From positions 22,432,409 through 22,496,408 of the forward strand of contig NC_060065.1 of NCBI RefSeq assembly GCF_020283565.1: a DNA stretch of 64,000 nt. Reading direction: 5' to 3'. The notes beneath the pieces were generated by a model. It ran no database searches and was not told where the DNA came from. It was given only the letters and a program-made list of their open reading frames with translations. Origin of the DNA: Trifolium pratense (lineage: Eukaryota; Streptophyta; Magnoliopsida; Fabales; Fabaceae). Made by a program: the position numbers and the translations under genes. This document shows, in pieces, positions 1 through 11,097 of the stretch. Each line of letters begins with the position of its first letter. Within the stretch, counting starts at the first letter, position 1.

Positions 1-1024
1 TCAAGCATGTCTAGAACAATATCAAAAGTTCATTTACAAAACTTTAGTATTTTTTAATATGAGACGATTTAAATATGAATTTTCTAAATCAAAATATCAA
101 GATAAAAGTAACGAATATTTTGACCAAGAAATCAAATTTTGTATGCTCCTTACTTTTGGACAAACTTTTTATAATGCGCTATACATATATGCAAAATCAT
201 TAGAAATATACATCAACTTTACAACATGACCAAAATTGCATGCATAAACATTTTGTGGGGATCAAAACATGACATTTTCTTATGAAGATGAAAAATTAAA
301 TTTAGTAATTTTGTATCGATAACAAACTTATTTAACCATATAAAATATAACGAATCACTAAAATTAACAATATTACAATAAAATATATAAACATATTAAA
401 AAATTAAAGTTTGTTTTACTAAAAAATAAATATTTTTTAATAATTATATGCACTAATTATTAGGTGGCAAATGAATATTAATCTTTATAAACTAATAATA
501 TTAAAAAAAATTGAAAGGTAATAATATTGAAATATTAAAAATCGTAGTTGGATCAATCATATTAATAATTTTTTTTTGTTTGAATAATTAAAAAAGTTAT
601 TAAAATACAAAATACTATTAATTTTTAAGAAAATACAAAATACTAAAATAATATTATTTATAAGATATTAGAATAATATTAAAATATTTGAATTTGTTGA
701 AAATCATATATAAGTTGAAAGATATGATGCATGGTTTGATTTATTGTGGAAGGATACATATGGCAATATTAAAAAGTAGTGTTTAATATAATAAACTTAA
801 TAAAGAAACAAAATCTGCATTCATTTTTTTTTTGTTGACAAATATGCATTAATTACTATATTAGTTGTTAACCACATCAGCGGTGTACCGGTACACATCC
901 ACATAATATGTGTACCGAAGAATTCACATTTATGTGTTGTCTTTTGACATGCTATTTGAATTTGTTTCCTGAAAAACATTTATAAGATTATAAATATTTG
1001 GTTATACTCACATAAAAATATATA
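1..1024. other. AT-rich intergenic DNA
   Basis: No gene, RNA or complete mobile element is recognisable. The stretch is strongly AT-rich. A poly(T) tract followed by GTTGACAAA near 822-842 lies between two similar short words (TGCATTCAT and TGCATTAAT). It could be another tiny retro-insertion, but the flanks do not match exactly. Confidence 0.6.
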
Positions 1025-1319
1025 CTCCCTCCGGTCCTTATTATAAGGAACACTTTGGGAAAAAAATTTGGTCCTTTTTATAAGAAACTTTGACTAATTT
1101 TCAAATGTTTTAAATGTTCAATTTCACTTATGCCCTTATTTATTATGAAAGAGAATTTAAAAATAAGTAAGTTAGTTGAATAAAAAGTAATTAAATAAGG
1201 GTAAACATGGAATAAATTTAAATTTATAAGAGTATTAAATGAAAATAACTATGTTAAATGTGTTTCCTTGGTCTGTGTAATTTTTTCAAAGTGCTCCTTA
1301 TAAAAAGGACCGGAGGGAG
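1025..1319. mobile_element. Stowaway-like MITE
   Basis: The element begins CTCCCTCCGGTCC and ends with the inverted complement GGACCGGAGGGAG, and it is flanked on both sides by TA (1023-1024 and 1320-1321). A 295-bp non-coding, AT-rich body with this terminal repeat and a TA target duplication is the signature of Stowaway (Tc1/mariner-derived) MITEs. It has no coding capacity. Confidence 0.88.
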
Positions 1320-1623
1320 TATTACTATGTATTTGTTTATGAGTCTTAGTTTAATTGATAGAAAAATATTGAAATTATTCGAATTCTGGATCTTTCACTT
1401 ATATATGTGTTTATGATGATTTTGTTATTTCGTCTATGTCCAAGAAAAAATACATATTGTTTAATCATTTTAAAAATACACATTAATTAATTAATTTATT
1501 TTTTTTACTTTTTATGAAAATATTTATAACCACCCAAGACTCTTGTTTCGTATGGGAAGGAGTGTTCTATCATTTATTTATCATATTTAGGGGTAGCTTG
1601 GGATTTCTCTCATGATTTATAAG

Positions 1624-1671
1624 ATATTTTGATAACTTCTTTTTTTTTTTTGACAGAATATTTTGATAACT
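1624..1671 (-). mobile_element. micro retro-insertion (LINE tail) with 14-bp TSD
   Basis: The 14-mer ATATTTTGATAACT occurs at 1624-1637 and again at 1658-1671. Between the copies are 20 bases: a poly(T) run followed by GACAGA. Read on the minus strand this is a few bases followed by poly(A), which fits a LINE-mediated insertion truncated to almost nothing. Replication slippage is the alternative. Confidence 0.5.
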
Positions 1672-1888
1672 ATTTTGAATTAATCAACTTATTGACAATT
1701 CTTTTATATAAAGTTTTTTTAATAATTTTTTGTTTGTCTTAGTTTCCGTATTAATATCCACACTACTTTCTATATTTTGGTTGTCCTATAAATTTTCAAA
1801 ACATAGTTGTTCACCGCGGGTTTTGTGTGACTTGATTATTTGATCATACCGATTAAATTATGTTCACAGAAATTGATTATATTTTATT

Positions 1889-2063
1889 GGGTCATGCTAA
1901 CCAGTGCCCCCGGGGCACTAGTTAAGGATACCAAAAGGAGTAATTTTTACATTGAAAAGAGCATTTTTTATACTTATAAAAAGTAGATTACACAATTTCC
2001 AATACATTCATACCTTATTTAGCTTCTTAACCAGTGCCCCAGGGGCACTAGTTAGCATTTTCC
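1889..2063. mobile_element. Mutator-like MITE with palindromic ends, copy 1
   Basis: A 175-bp element is flanked by a perfect 9-bp duplication TATTTTATT (1880-1888 and 2064-2072). The inverted ends each contain an internal palindrome, GTGCCCC-GGGGCAC, followed by AGTTAAG or its counterpart. The 9-bp target duplication points to Mutator-like transposases. A second member of the same family lies at 37136-37320. It is non-coding. Confidence 0.85.
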
Positions 2064-2072
2064 TATTTTATT

Positions 2073-3949
2073 TGATGGATTTATTTATATTTTGAATATT
2101 AGGATGTTTTGAGAATTTGGTAGTATGTGTATTCCATGCATTTTACATTTCAATATTCCAAGAATATTATATTTATCCCTAACCTTGTTTTCTTCATCCA
2201 AACAAATGAATCAGTGAAATAGTGTCATTTGTTTACAGTTAAGCAGTGAAGAGTATCTTGGAATTATATTTTGTTACAGTAAATTAATGCAAAAAATGAG
2301 AAATAATTATTCTTTATATCATTTTCCACAACGTGTTTTGAAAAAAAAAACTTTTCTGTTAATTTTTTTTGTATGGGAGAGATTGGTTGACTTCCATGTC
2401 ATTATTGGTCACTATTTCTTATTATATTGACAAGTTATATCCATGTTGGATTAGAAATGACAGATGAGATTTGGACAGCACACAAATGGTTAACTTATAG
2501 GCACCTCATGAATGGTGATGTTTTGTAGTTTGCTAAGTAATTTACCTCAAATGAACAATTTTTAGCGATTGAAAAAGGAAAAAAGAAACATGTTCACACA
2601 TGTGGTGTGAACAGAAGACCTTACATTATAAGAATCTACAAAAGAGTTAAATCTTTCACCTTTAATTTATTTTTATTTTTCTGTTTTAGTTACTTAAATT
2701 ACAGATCGGCGGTTGACGGTTTTACGATTCAGAAGGATTGGATTCGTGTTTTAGGTTCGCCAGTTGTTGCTTTTGCTGTTTGTGTGTCGACGGAGAACCG
2801 TCGTAGTCGTGTTTTGTTCGTCTTAAGTCTCGGGCTTCTGGTATTGTTTTTGTTTTTTGTTTATGTATTTTTGTTTGACATGAGAATGTGATGGTTTTAG
2901 ATGTGGCTGGTTTTGTAGACTCGTAAGAGCTTGTTTGTTCTTTTTAACCTGAATGTGTTAGATTCATCTCTCAATCTAGGTTCATGTGTCTGCTTTCTGG
3001 TGTTACTGGTTGACGGTTGTGTTGGATTCCTTTTCTCTTTGATTCTCTGATGCTTCAAATTTGTTGATATATGCATGTCTCAAGGCGTCAGGTGTCCCTC
3101 CACTTTGGTGTCGGGTACTTTTCCGTCTCAGTCCCCTATGTGACTATTCTCGAACTGTTTTGTTTGAAAGAGCTTTGATGCTTGTTGATTTGTCCAGGGA
3201 GTTGTTGGTACATGGTTCTAGATTCCGTGTTGACGGCTGTTTCATTTGCTAGTTTGAATCCTTGATGCTCTCTGCAGATTCCCATTCTTCTCCTTCTTTT
3301 GTAACTTTGTTTTGCGCCCGTAAGCAGATTAGTTGGGTTGTGCTTGAGAAGAGTGTTTGTCTATTAGGATTAATTTAGGACTGTTTTGATTCATCACGAT
3401 GTATTTCTTATATTTGGATCAGGTCTAATGTCTCCCCCGTCTTTGTATCTCTTTGTTTTATTTAATATATTTTTCTTTTAAAGAAAAACATACTTTAGAC
3501 AATTTCATTTTTTTTTTTTTTCATTTCGTTCTGGTCTTCTAAACTACAAATATTTTATATTTTGATTCTTTAAATTACAAGCATTAGATACTTTGCTTAT
3601 TCTGTCTATATATGTTTAACGTTTGTAACTTAAGAAACAAAAGTGTAACATTTATATATTAAGTGACCAAAAGACTAGCTAAGTGGAAAAGTTTAACATT
3701 TATCTTGAATTGCTTATTGGTGGTAATACTGATCCGCGTCCATTTTGGTTTACATTGGTTCAAAAAATTGAAAAAAACTATTTGGGTGGAAGAGTCGACG
3801 TCGACATTTGTTGATGGGTGTACAATTAGTTTTGCTTTTTGTCCTATTTTAAGTTTATTTTCTTTCCTTCTTTAAGGCTGTGTCAGATATTATTTTTTTC
3901 ACTAAGTCCTTATTTAAAAGATTGTTGGCCGGAGGGAAAGCCAATTTGT
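2073..3949. other. intergenic, no supported gene
   Basis: Short open frames at 2607-2891, 3061-3252 and 3663-3875 have no recognisable domain and no coding-like context. The G/T-rich stretch from about 2690 to 3480, ending in a T-rich tract, has the look of a retroelement untranslated region, but I cannot tie it to a family. Confidence 0.5.
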
Positions 3950-4500
3950 GTTGATTTTAGTAAGATTTTTGAGTTATCGGTGGATAAGAATATTACGGTG
4001 GCTAAGATGTATATATAGATTAGGGTGGGTTCGAACCCCGGTTGATCGTGCTGACCAGAAATGTGCGACCGCGCCGGCGTTTGATGGTGGTTGAAGCCCC
4101 TGTTGAAGCGGAGAGGGGTTGTGTACCTGCAGGCACTCCGACGCTCAAGTCAGTTTAGAGTGTAGAGTGAAAGTTTTCTTAGCTAGAATATGCGTACCTT
4201 GTGAATGAAGTGGATTCACATATATATAGCCCCCAGCGCAGGGCCAAGGCCCTTGATGGCATTAATGGCCATCAAGTGGCTGTCGGAAAACGGCTTGGAG
4301 CCTTGATGTGCAGTAAATGCTCATCATTCCGGTTAACGGCCGTTACAATACGCAAGAATATCAGACCGTTGGAGAGTTGAGCAAGTCTCGCAGGCTCTTC
4401 ATGGTGGGCTTGCTCGGGACGTATTTGTTCGACATCCTCTGGTGCTCGAGCATCTATGCTCTGCCTAGAACACCGGTCATCACACTTATTCACATTTAGG
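3950..4500 (+). repeat. tRNA-derived SINE remnant split by a solo LTR
   Basis: The flanks of the solo LTR at 4043-4472 join into a sequence with a near-perfect RNA polymerase III B box (GGTTCGAACCCCGG at about 4029-4041). This is typical of the tRNA-like head of plant SINEs. The A box is weak and the ends are not defined, so the limits are approximate. Confidence 0.4.
4043..4472 (-). mobile_element. solo LTR (family copy 1)
   Basis: The 430-bp sequence starts TGATCG and ends GAACA on the plus strand, so it has TG...CA ends. It is flanked by the 5-bp duplication CCGGT (4038-4042 and 4473-4477). The orientation is inferred from a TATA-like motif that reads correctly on the minus strand near 4220-4230. 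No internal retroelement sequence is attached, so it is a solo LTR left by recombination. A diverged relative is at 46403-46830. Confidence 0.8.
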
Positions 4501-5278
4501 GTAAAAAATTTAGTCGTTAAATTACTTGGAAAAAAAATAGTTTAATCATATAACATAATGCTGACATGTCTTCAAAAAAAAAAATATATAGATGCTGACA
4601 TGGACAAAATGCTCCCTATTGGTTAAATATTTGATAGTACCATTACACTATGTTTTATTTAGTGTGCGGTAGAATTTTTCGAAGTAAAAATGGCAGTAGC
4701 TTCTAATGACAGTAGGAGTGTAGGACCGTGGAAGGGGTTGTTCATATTCGTCACGGAGTGTACAAAGTCGCATGTACTGCTAATAATAATTGACAGGCAA
4801 TTTCGCACTTCTCTCCTTCAATGTTCTTCCTAATAAACAAATAAATTTCAATGTTAAGATTGGGATTATGATAATAATGCAATATTGATCTGATCACCAT
4901 GGAGCAAAGCTAGTATAAAAAAAATAGAGTAAACTACAAAGTCTTCTCTACGAGTTCAACTTAAATGGTAAGATATTTGATATGTGACAATTTTTTTTAA
5001 TTTTTTTTATATAAGATATATGTGACAATTTCTTATTTATAAATGTTTAGTATGTGTAAATTTCGCGCATATTTTAGAACAAAAAAGAACAAGTCTTTTG
5101 TAGGAGTAGTACTAAATCTCCAACCAAATAAAAAATTAAAGTGGTACTAAATAATTAAAGGCTTACGTTTAGGTAGGGTGTATGTATAGGGAAGAAATAT
5201 TTTGCTTTGTAACTAAAAAATGTATATATTTTGCTTTCATCATGTTATTTCAATTCTTCCATTTATGTTTTAAATAAT
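4501..5278. other. intergenic, nothing recognised
   Basis: AT-rich DNA with scattered stop codons in all frames. I see no gene, terminal repeat or RNA signature. Confidence 0.55.
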
Positions 5279-5280
5279 TA

Positions 5281-5565
5281 CTCCTTCCTTGATATTTTAT
5301 AAGTAAATTTTACATTTTTATATAGTTCAGATACATTAATTATACAATAAATCTAAAAAAGTAAATTTTGATTATAAAATATCACAAAGGGGTGTTAGAT
5401 AATAAAATAATAGTCTGTGTTATTGAGTCTGTTAGTTTAGAGTCCATTAGGTTTTATTATATATTCTCTAATAACATTTTTGTAATGTTAAGCTATTGGT
5501 ATTCTATTGAAACTCTAGTCGTCTTTATCTTTTCCTAATTGTGTATCTCTTATTCTAACAGGGAG
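5281..5565. mobile_element. decayed Stowaway MITE interrupted by a solo LTR
   Basis: A TA dinucleotide (5279-5280) precedes CTCCTTCCTTGATATTTTATAAG. The inverted counterpart (TTATAAAATATCA) is at about 5372-5385, and the terminal GGGAG plus TA is found only after the LTR, at 5561-5567. Removing the LTR leaves an element of about 117 bp with Stowaway-type ends. Confidence 0.6.
5393..5560 (+). mobile_element. solo LTR related to the 48-50 kb element
   Basis: The 168-bp segment begins TGTTAGATAATAA and ends ATTCTAACA. It shares ordered blocks (CTGTTAGT, AGTCCATTAGG, GTTAAGC) with the LTRs at 48003-48187 and 50137-50321, so it belongs to the same non-autonomous copia-type family but is older. 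Flanking G-rich bases do not give an exact 5-bp duplication. Confidence 0.65.
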
Positions 5566-5724
5566 TATATATATATATAGTATTTTTAATATTAAATTGA
5601 GAGTAATTATATAAATGATATTTTTACATAAAACTTTAAGGCATTAAATTTATAGAATATTTCACTTATATATTATATATTGTTAGCATCAATTCATTTA
5701 TTTAATATGCCACAAAATTTGGTC

Positions 5725-5830
5725 TAGTGACGAAGGGTTTACACAGTATGTTATAGGTTATAAGTTCGATCATCAGCTCATTGTAAACCAAAAACTCATC
5801 CATTGAATATTGAACTTTAACAACACATTT
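5725..5830 (+). repeat. SINE-like tRNA head
   Basis: A box-like GGTCTAGTGACGAAG is followed about 30 bases later by a B box-like AAGTTCGATCATC. The arrangement matches the other tRNA-like SINE heads in this window. No target duplication was found, so the assignment is tentative. Confidence 0.35.
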
Positions 5831-7473
5831 GACAAATCACAATATTTATCGTTCATAACACATCTTCTATTGTGTATGCAGCTTAACCATTCAAGTTTCT
5901 TTATATACAACTAAACCAACCGGTCAATATCTTGTTTGTTTGTCTAAGCCAATTCTTGTTGCTTGAAGTCCAACTTTTTTCTGTTAATTATGACTTTAAA
6001 TAGAATATTCGTCGATTCCATCAATTCAGTAACAAACGCCACTTTGTTTCAATAGTATATTTCAAATGGATTCAAGATCTATTCTATTTGAAAGAAAGAA
6101 AAAAAACATTGGAAGACTTGACAATTCATTTTTTTTTACAATTTTATATTGGATAAAAGGATATTCTATGTATAAGATATTGTTATTATAATCTATGTAT
6201 TTTTTTAAGTTGTAAGTAAATACATTTGAACGACATTTTGTTTGTAATCAATAAAATTAATAAACAAAAACACATAAAAATCAAAATGATTGATAAAAAT
6301 ATATATTTAAGGATCACAATGAATAACTCAAAAGAAACTTAAAAATATCCTTGCAATTTAAGTGTATTTTGAGATCATAATAATACTGTCTCACATATTT
6401 AGAGACTAAAATAGTTATTTATAAAATTTACATTAAATTGATGATGGATAAGAACGTGACATTCACCAAAGTCTTGGTAAACGCTCTCAAAGCCAAAAAT
6501 CAAACTGCTGCTAGGTAAAGATCACCATGTCGTTGAAAGCAAGGTTTAACCAAACCAATGATCCCACATATGTAAGATTCAATCAAATTATATAAAGTTA
6601 TTTGATTATTTCCTCATGTTATAATTCTTATCTTATCTTGTCTTTCTAGTTATAATTCTTATCCTGAATTTGAACAGGGTTACCAGCAGGATAGGATAAG
6701 AAAAAAAAAACTGATTTATTTTATAAAATATATTTTAAAATACATAAAATAAAATAAATAATAAAATAATTAATTTTTAAATATATATGTGATTTTCTCA
6801 CAGGGGTAATTTTGTAATTTATATATTCTAAAAAATCAAAATTTTACTAAAATTACAATATTTTAAAGTAAAATGATTATTAAAAAATTGACAAATAGGG
6901 ATATTAATTTAAATTATATAAAAAATTAAATATAATTCTTTTGCAACAGTAGTTTTATTATTTACGTATGAGATATATCATATATTTATTTGGCTTATCT
7001 AACATATATATATTATTGAGTTATTTATTTGATCATAATTCATATAAAAAATTAAACTTGATTATTTCCTCATGATTTTTATTTTAAATTATATAAATTT
7101 ATTTGATTACTTATTTATATTTTTTATTTATAAAATTCAAAGTATTACAAAATAATTTTAAAAAAATAACAATTGTTTTACGAGAGTAATTTTGTCAATT
7201 AAATATGTTATATATCTTATCATATTATTATGAGCAAGTATGTATTAAAAACAAAATATAATAGTTATCATGTTTGTTATCCTGTGTGCACCAAACATAG
7301 GATATGATAACTGAGTATAATTGTTATCCTGCTGTTATCATATCCTATCCTTATCGTGTTTTATATCCTATCATGTCACTATGCTATCCTGCGCACCAAA
7401 CGAGCCCTAAATATATATGTTCAGCTTTTGTGAATGTTCAGGTCAAACTCAATCAAGCTGGATCTCCATTTGT
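5831..7473. other. AT-rich intergenic DNA with a probable hAT-type MITE end
   Basis: No gene is supported. The end near 7385-7410 (GCGCACCAAACGAGCCC) resembles the terminal repeat of hAT-type MITEs, and related words built on GGATAGGATAAG recur from about 6690 and 7290-7380. The opposite terminus is not clear, so I do not assign element limits. Confidence 0.35.
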
Positions 7474-7600
7474 TAATATAGTTTAGTGACTAAAAATTTC
7501 ACCCTTAAAGTGAATAAGTGGGATGTCCGAGGTTTGAACCCTGACCCCCTACATATATAATGCAATATCTTTATCAACTGAAGTAAGTTTACGGGACAAA
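7474..7600 (+). repeat. tRNA-derived SINE
   Basis: The sequence has an A box-like stretch (TAGTTTAGTGACTAAAA), a B box (GAGGTTTGAACCCTG) and a tail ending AAGTTTACGGGACA. The same order of blocks is found at 47037-47160, so the two are copies of one SINE family. The target duplication is not resolved. Confidence 0.5.
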
Positions 7601-8034
7601 CCATTATACTTTATTATTATTTAAAATGACTAAAAATAAAAATTCATATATTTAAAGAGATAAAAAATATATATTAAAAAATTTTAAATATATATCAATC
7701 ATTGACATATATACAACTTATTATACATGCAATATGCTTTTGAAAGGAACCAAAATCTCAGTGTACTATTAATAAATATTAATAAGATGAAGCTAGGACT
7801 AGGAGTGCTTAATTTGAGTCTCCATGTGCATGACGTTACAAGCAGACAAACCATAATTTTTTTAAGAACCAATAAATGGATGTTGTTATTCATCCCCTCG
7901 TACAATACAAAAAAAAGGAAAAACACATGGTTTGAATTTTCCACCAAAGTTCCCCAATGGCATAATCAAAAATAAACAAAAGTCAAGGGGCATACTAGTA
8001 AACAAAATTTAGTTTATTTTTTGTTACAATCCAA

Positions 8035-8042
8035 TATAAATA
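8035..8042 (+). promoter_or_regulatory. TATA box of the DUF761 gene
   Basis: TATAAATA lies 65 bases upstream of the ATG at 8107, leaving room for a transcription start and a short leader. The region between them is C/A-rich, as usual for plant leaders. Confidence 0.55.
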
Positions 8043-8106
8043 TCATTATCATATCGATCCAATCACAAAAATTACCCACAAATATCCCACAAACTCTCTT
8101 CTCAAA

Positions 8107-8718
8107 ATGTATAGTCCTTCCTCACACCCTCTTCCAATATTCTCACTAAAACAACCATCATCTTCAGCTCTTACCTCCAAGAAGATCAAAAAACTTATCC
8201 ACACTCTCATTGTCTCTAGCATGTGCTGTATTATTCGTGCACTATCCAAAGCCAAATCAACTTTAGTTGAGATTCTTAAGGGCAGTAAATCCAACATTAA
8301 CTTCCCTTATCCTTCGAACAAAAAATATTCCAACAAGAAAAAGAAAATCATTATGGGGTCATTTAGGCTTCACTATAATTGGTGCTCTTCAAGATCTTAT
8401 TCTCATGTTATGCCAATACCATCTCGAGTTTATGAAGGGTTGCCTAAAACTGTTATTTCAGGTGAGCAAGCTCAGAAGTGTGACAACAATCTTCAACATG
8501 GTGAAGATTTTTGTCACGATTCTGAGCTTGAAGGATACCTGCGGTGGCTTGAGGAGATTGATGGTGATGGTTATGCGGGGAGTAAAAAGGATGATGAGAT
8601 TATTAAGGATGTTGATATGCTTGCGGAAATGTTCATTACTAATTGTCATGAGAAATTTAGGGTTGAAATGGAGGAGTCTTGTAGAAGGCATCAAGAAATG
8701 TTGGCTAGGAGTTTGTGA
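8107..8718 (+). CDS. DUF761 domain protein (203 residues)
   Basis: This intronless frame encodes a small basic plant protein. The C-terminal 35 residues or so (DVDMLAEMFITNCHEKFR followed by a glutamate-rich helix and EMLARSL) match the DUF761 (cotton fibre protein) C-terminal motif, and the stop follows directly as usual in the family. The N-terminal half is rich in Lys and Ser with a hydrophobic patch (LIHTLIVSSMCCII, residues 30-43). I chose the first ATG because the TATA box is at a suitable distance; ATGs at 8221 and 8353 are alternatives. The biochemical role of DUF761 proteins is not established, and none can be read from the sequence. Both neighbours are intergenic repeats. A tiny retro-insertion lies in the probable 3' UTR at 8797-8845. 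Confidence 0.85.
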   Translation: MYSPSSHPLPIFSLKQPSSSALTSKKIKKLIHTLIVSSMCCIIRALSKAKSTLVEILKGSKSNINFPYPSNKKYSNKKKKIIMGSFRLHYNWCSSRSYSHVMPIPSRVYEGLPKTVISGEQAQKCDNNLQHGEDFCHDSELEGYLRWLEEIDGDGYAGSKKDDEIIKDVDMLAEMFITNCHEKFRVEMEESCRRHQEMLARSL

Positions 8719-8796
8719 TAAAAAAAAAAGTTTAAAATGTTAGTTTAGTTTAGTTTATAGATTAGAATTTAAGTCACTGTTAGTTCATGTAAAAAA

Positions 8797-8845
8797 AAGT
8801 CACCTTTTAGTTTTTTTTTTTTTGGTGCCAAGTCACCTTTTAGTT
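8797..8845 (-). mobile_element. micro retro-insertion with 16-bp TSD in a 3' UTR
   Basis: The 16-mer AAGTCACCTTTTAGTT occurs at 8797-8812 and 8830-8845. The 17 bases between are poly(T) followed by GGTGCC, that is GGCACC plus poly(A) on the minus strand. This is the structure expected of an extremely 5'-truncated LINE insertion, 79 bases beyond the stop codon of the DUF761 gene. Confidence 0.6.
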
Positions 8846-9516
8846 ATCATGGGGTAAAACTTATTATATATATCCATTGGATATATTTATGTGTAGATTT
8901 AAGTTTCATATTTGTCTTTTAACTTTTTCATTTCAAAATATGGAAAGGAAGAGAGGAGTTGAACAACCCAAGAATATGGGATTGATGAAGCTAGAATTGT
9001 ACTATACTTATATTCATATTCATGGTAATTTTAAGTGTTATGTGATATTTAACTCTTTTTATTATTTCATATTTATCGATCATTAAAAGTCTCATATTAT
9101 ATGAGATAAAGTTAAAAAATGTTTTTATTTATAAATGTGAAGTATTTCTCGTCTTATTAGGCGCGACTCAAGTATCACTTATTTTGTGGAACTATATTGT
9201 TTTGAAAGAACAAAATTTGTTAGATATACTCAAATCCAAAATACAAAGAGTGTCTAGAAAAAGAAACAATACAAAGACTCAAATAAAATCACTCTAACCC
9301 AACTATGAAAGAAGAGAGAAGGAACAAATAACAAGAAAAACACCCTCGGATACTGCACAAACACCGTGTAGCTGAAGCAACCAACACCGCTAGGCTAACC
9401 ACAAGGAAGAAATGCACAATTAAGGCCGGTTATAAAATTGATAGAAAAGAACACCAAATAGCTTCAACATCTACTTATAAGTTATGAAGTAAAAAAAAAT
9501 ATGTAAATCATTACCA

Positions 9517-9520
<4 letters not shown>
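8846..9520. other. intergenic, no supported gene
   Basis: The frame at 8877-9086 has no domain. The A/C-rich stretch at about 9240-9440 looks like degraded repeat DNA, but no family could be named. Confidence 0.5.

Positions 9521-9599
<79 letters not shown>
9521..9599. repeat. (AT)n microsatellite
   Basis: About 39 uninterrupted AT repeats are seen. A shorter run continues at 9998-10021 on the far side of the foldback element, so the element landed inside one AT tract. Confidence 0.95.
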
Positions 9600-9603
<4 letters not shown>

Positions 9604-9997
9604 CAGGATCAAATGACACCAACTAGTTTGACACCAAATGTAACACATCTCAATAACATTTTAACCGATATAAATTTTATAAAATCCACTGTTGGATTGA
9701 AAGTTTATATCATATAGATCATTTGTGTAAAACTTCAGACAAATTCAAAATCATTTGATATGCTATTGAGATACATCAAAATTAACGGTTTGCGTCTTTT
9801 TTTATATGTCGTTAATCTTTATGTGTCGCAATAGCATATCAAATTATTTTTTATTTGTCCAAAATTTTACACAAATAATCTATATGATATAAACTTTCAA
9901 TCCAACGGTGGATTTTATAAAATTTATATCGGTTAAAACGTTATTGAGAGGTGTAACATTTAGTGTCAAATTAGTTTGTGTCATTTAATCCTGACCC
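9600..9997. mobile_element. foldback MITE inserted in an AT microsatellite
   Basis: The 398-bp element is almost entirely two inverted arms of about 190 bp. It begins GGGTCAGGATCAAATGACAC and ends with the near-complement GTGTCATTTAATCCTGACCC, and the arms stay alignable inward through ATCGGTTAAAACGTTATTG and the block around ATATGATATAAACTTTC. Flanking TA dinucleotides fit a TA target. It has no coding capacity. Confidence 0.8.
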
Positions 9998-10021
9998 ATA
10001 TATATATATATATATATATAT

Positions 10022-10207
10022 GCTTCATCACATAACCGCTCACATTTCCAACAAAAAATAATTATTTCAATTATGTAACACCGTGATTAGAATATAATTT
10101 AACAAAATTAAAAAAAATGTTTGTACAAAAAAATTGCATGGAGAATACATATTATAAGAATGAATGTGCTTATGAAAAATATTGTTGGTTTATATATCTT
10201 ATTCTTT
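10022..10207. other. short AT-rich gap
   Basis: Nothing is recognised here. The poly(T) that follows marks the 3' end of the minus-strand LINE. Confidence 0.5.
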
Positions 10208-10692
10208 TTTTTGCTAAGAGGGAGGACGTTAGGCCCAATTACAAAGGCACACAACGATTAAAATTCATGTTGGAAACATCCTGCCATAAGTAATTAACAC
10301 ATCCTGCAGGTGTGGGCTGTAGAATACTAGTTCCAGTGCCCGTGCTAACGTACGGGAAACACCGTCTTGTAGTTATTTCGTACAATTAATATACATATTG
10401 TCAAAATGTTATAGTAAATAAATATATCATTCAAAAATTTACCTTAATATTACACAATTAAAAAAGATATGCATTATTTCTATGTAAAACCAAAATATAT
10501 TGCATAATCATACTACATAGCAACCTAATAGAAAACATTAAAAATTTGTCTGTTATAATATTATATAACTTCAAAACACAACATTTAGTTCAATGCAATA
10601 TCCATTGGCTTGAAGATGTTCTACCAATCTCCTTATGCTTCCTAAAGGTTATTATAAACTTCAGGAAAACAACATTGATAGTTGAAGTTTTA

Positions 10693-11093
10693 GGCTCTGT
10701 TTGGTAACACAAATAAGCTAGCTTATAGCTTATTATATGAGCTTATAAGCTTGTTTCAAAAAATTAGAGGTGTTTGGTAACAAGCTTTTTGTACTAGCTT
10801 ATAGCTTTTTTTCATATGCTATTTCAAGTAGCATTTGAGCTTATAGCTTATAGCTTTTTACACTTTATTTCATTTTTACCCTTTAATTTAATAACTACCC
10901 ACTCTAAAAAATAAACTACCCACTATCAATTATGTAATTTTATATTTAATAACCACTTTAAAAGCTAATTTTACCAAACACTTTAATTTCAATAAGCTAG
11001 CTTTTCAGCTATCAGCTATAAGCTAGCTTTTCAGCTATCAGCTAGCTTATCAGCTATCAGCTAGCTTATAACTTATTTTTACCAAACAGACCC
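10693..11093. mobile_element. hAT-type MITE nested in the Helitron
   Basis: The terminal repeats are GGCTCTGTTTGGTAACACAA and, inverted, GGGTCTGTTTGGTAAAAATAAG. Sub-terminal regions are built from repeated AGCTAGCTTATAGCT and CAGCTATCAGCTAGCTT words, so the arms fold back. The GTTTGGTA-type terminus is common among hAT-derived plant MITEs. The exact 8-bp target duplication is not clear. Confidence 0.65.
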
Positions 11094-11097
11094 TTAG

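Noticed and set aside
2607..3875. Three small plus-strand frames
   Set aside because: No domain, no splice-compatible extension, T-rich hydrophobic translations typical of random AT-rich DNA.
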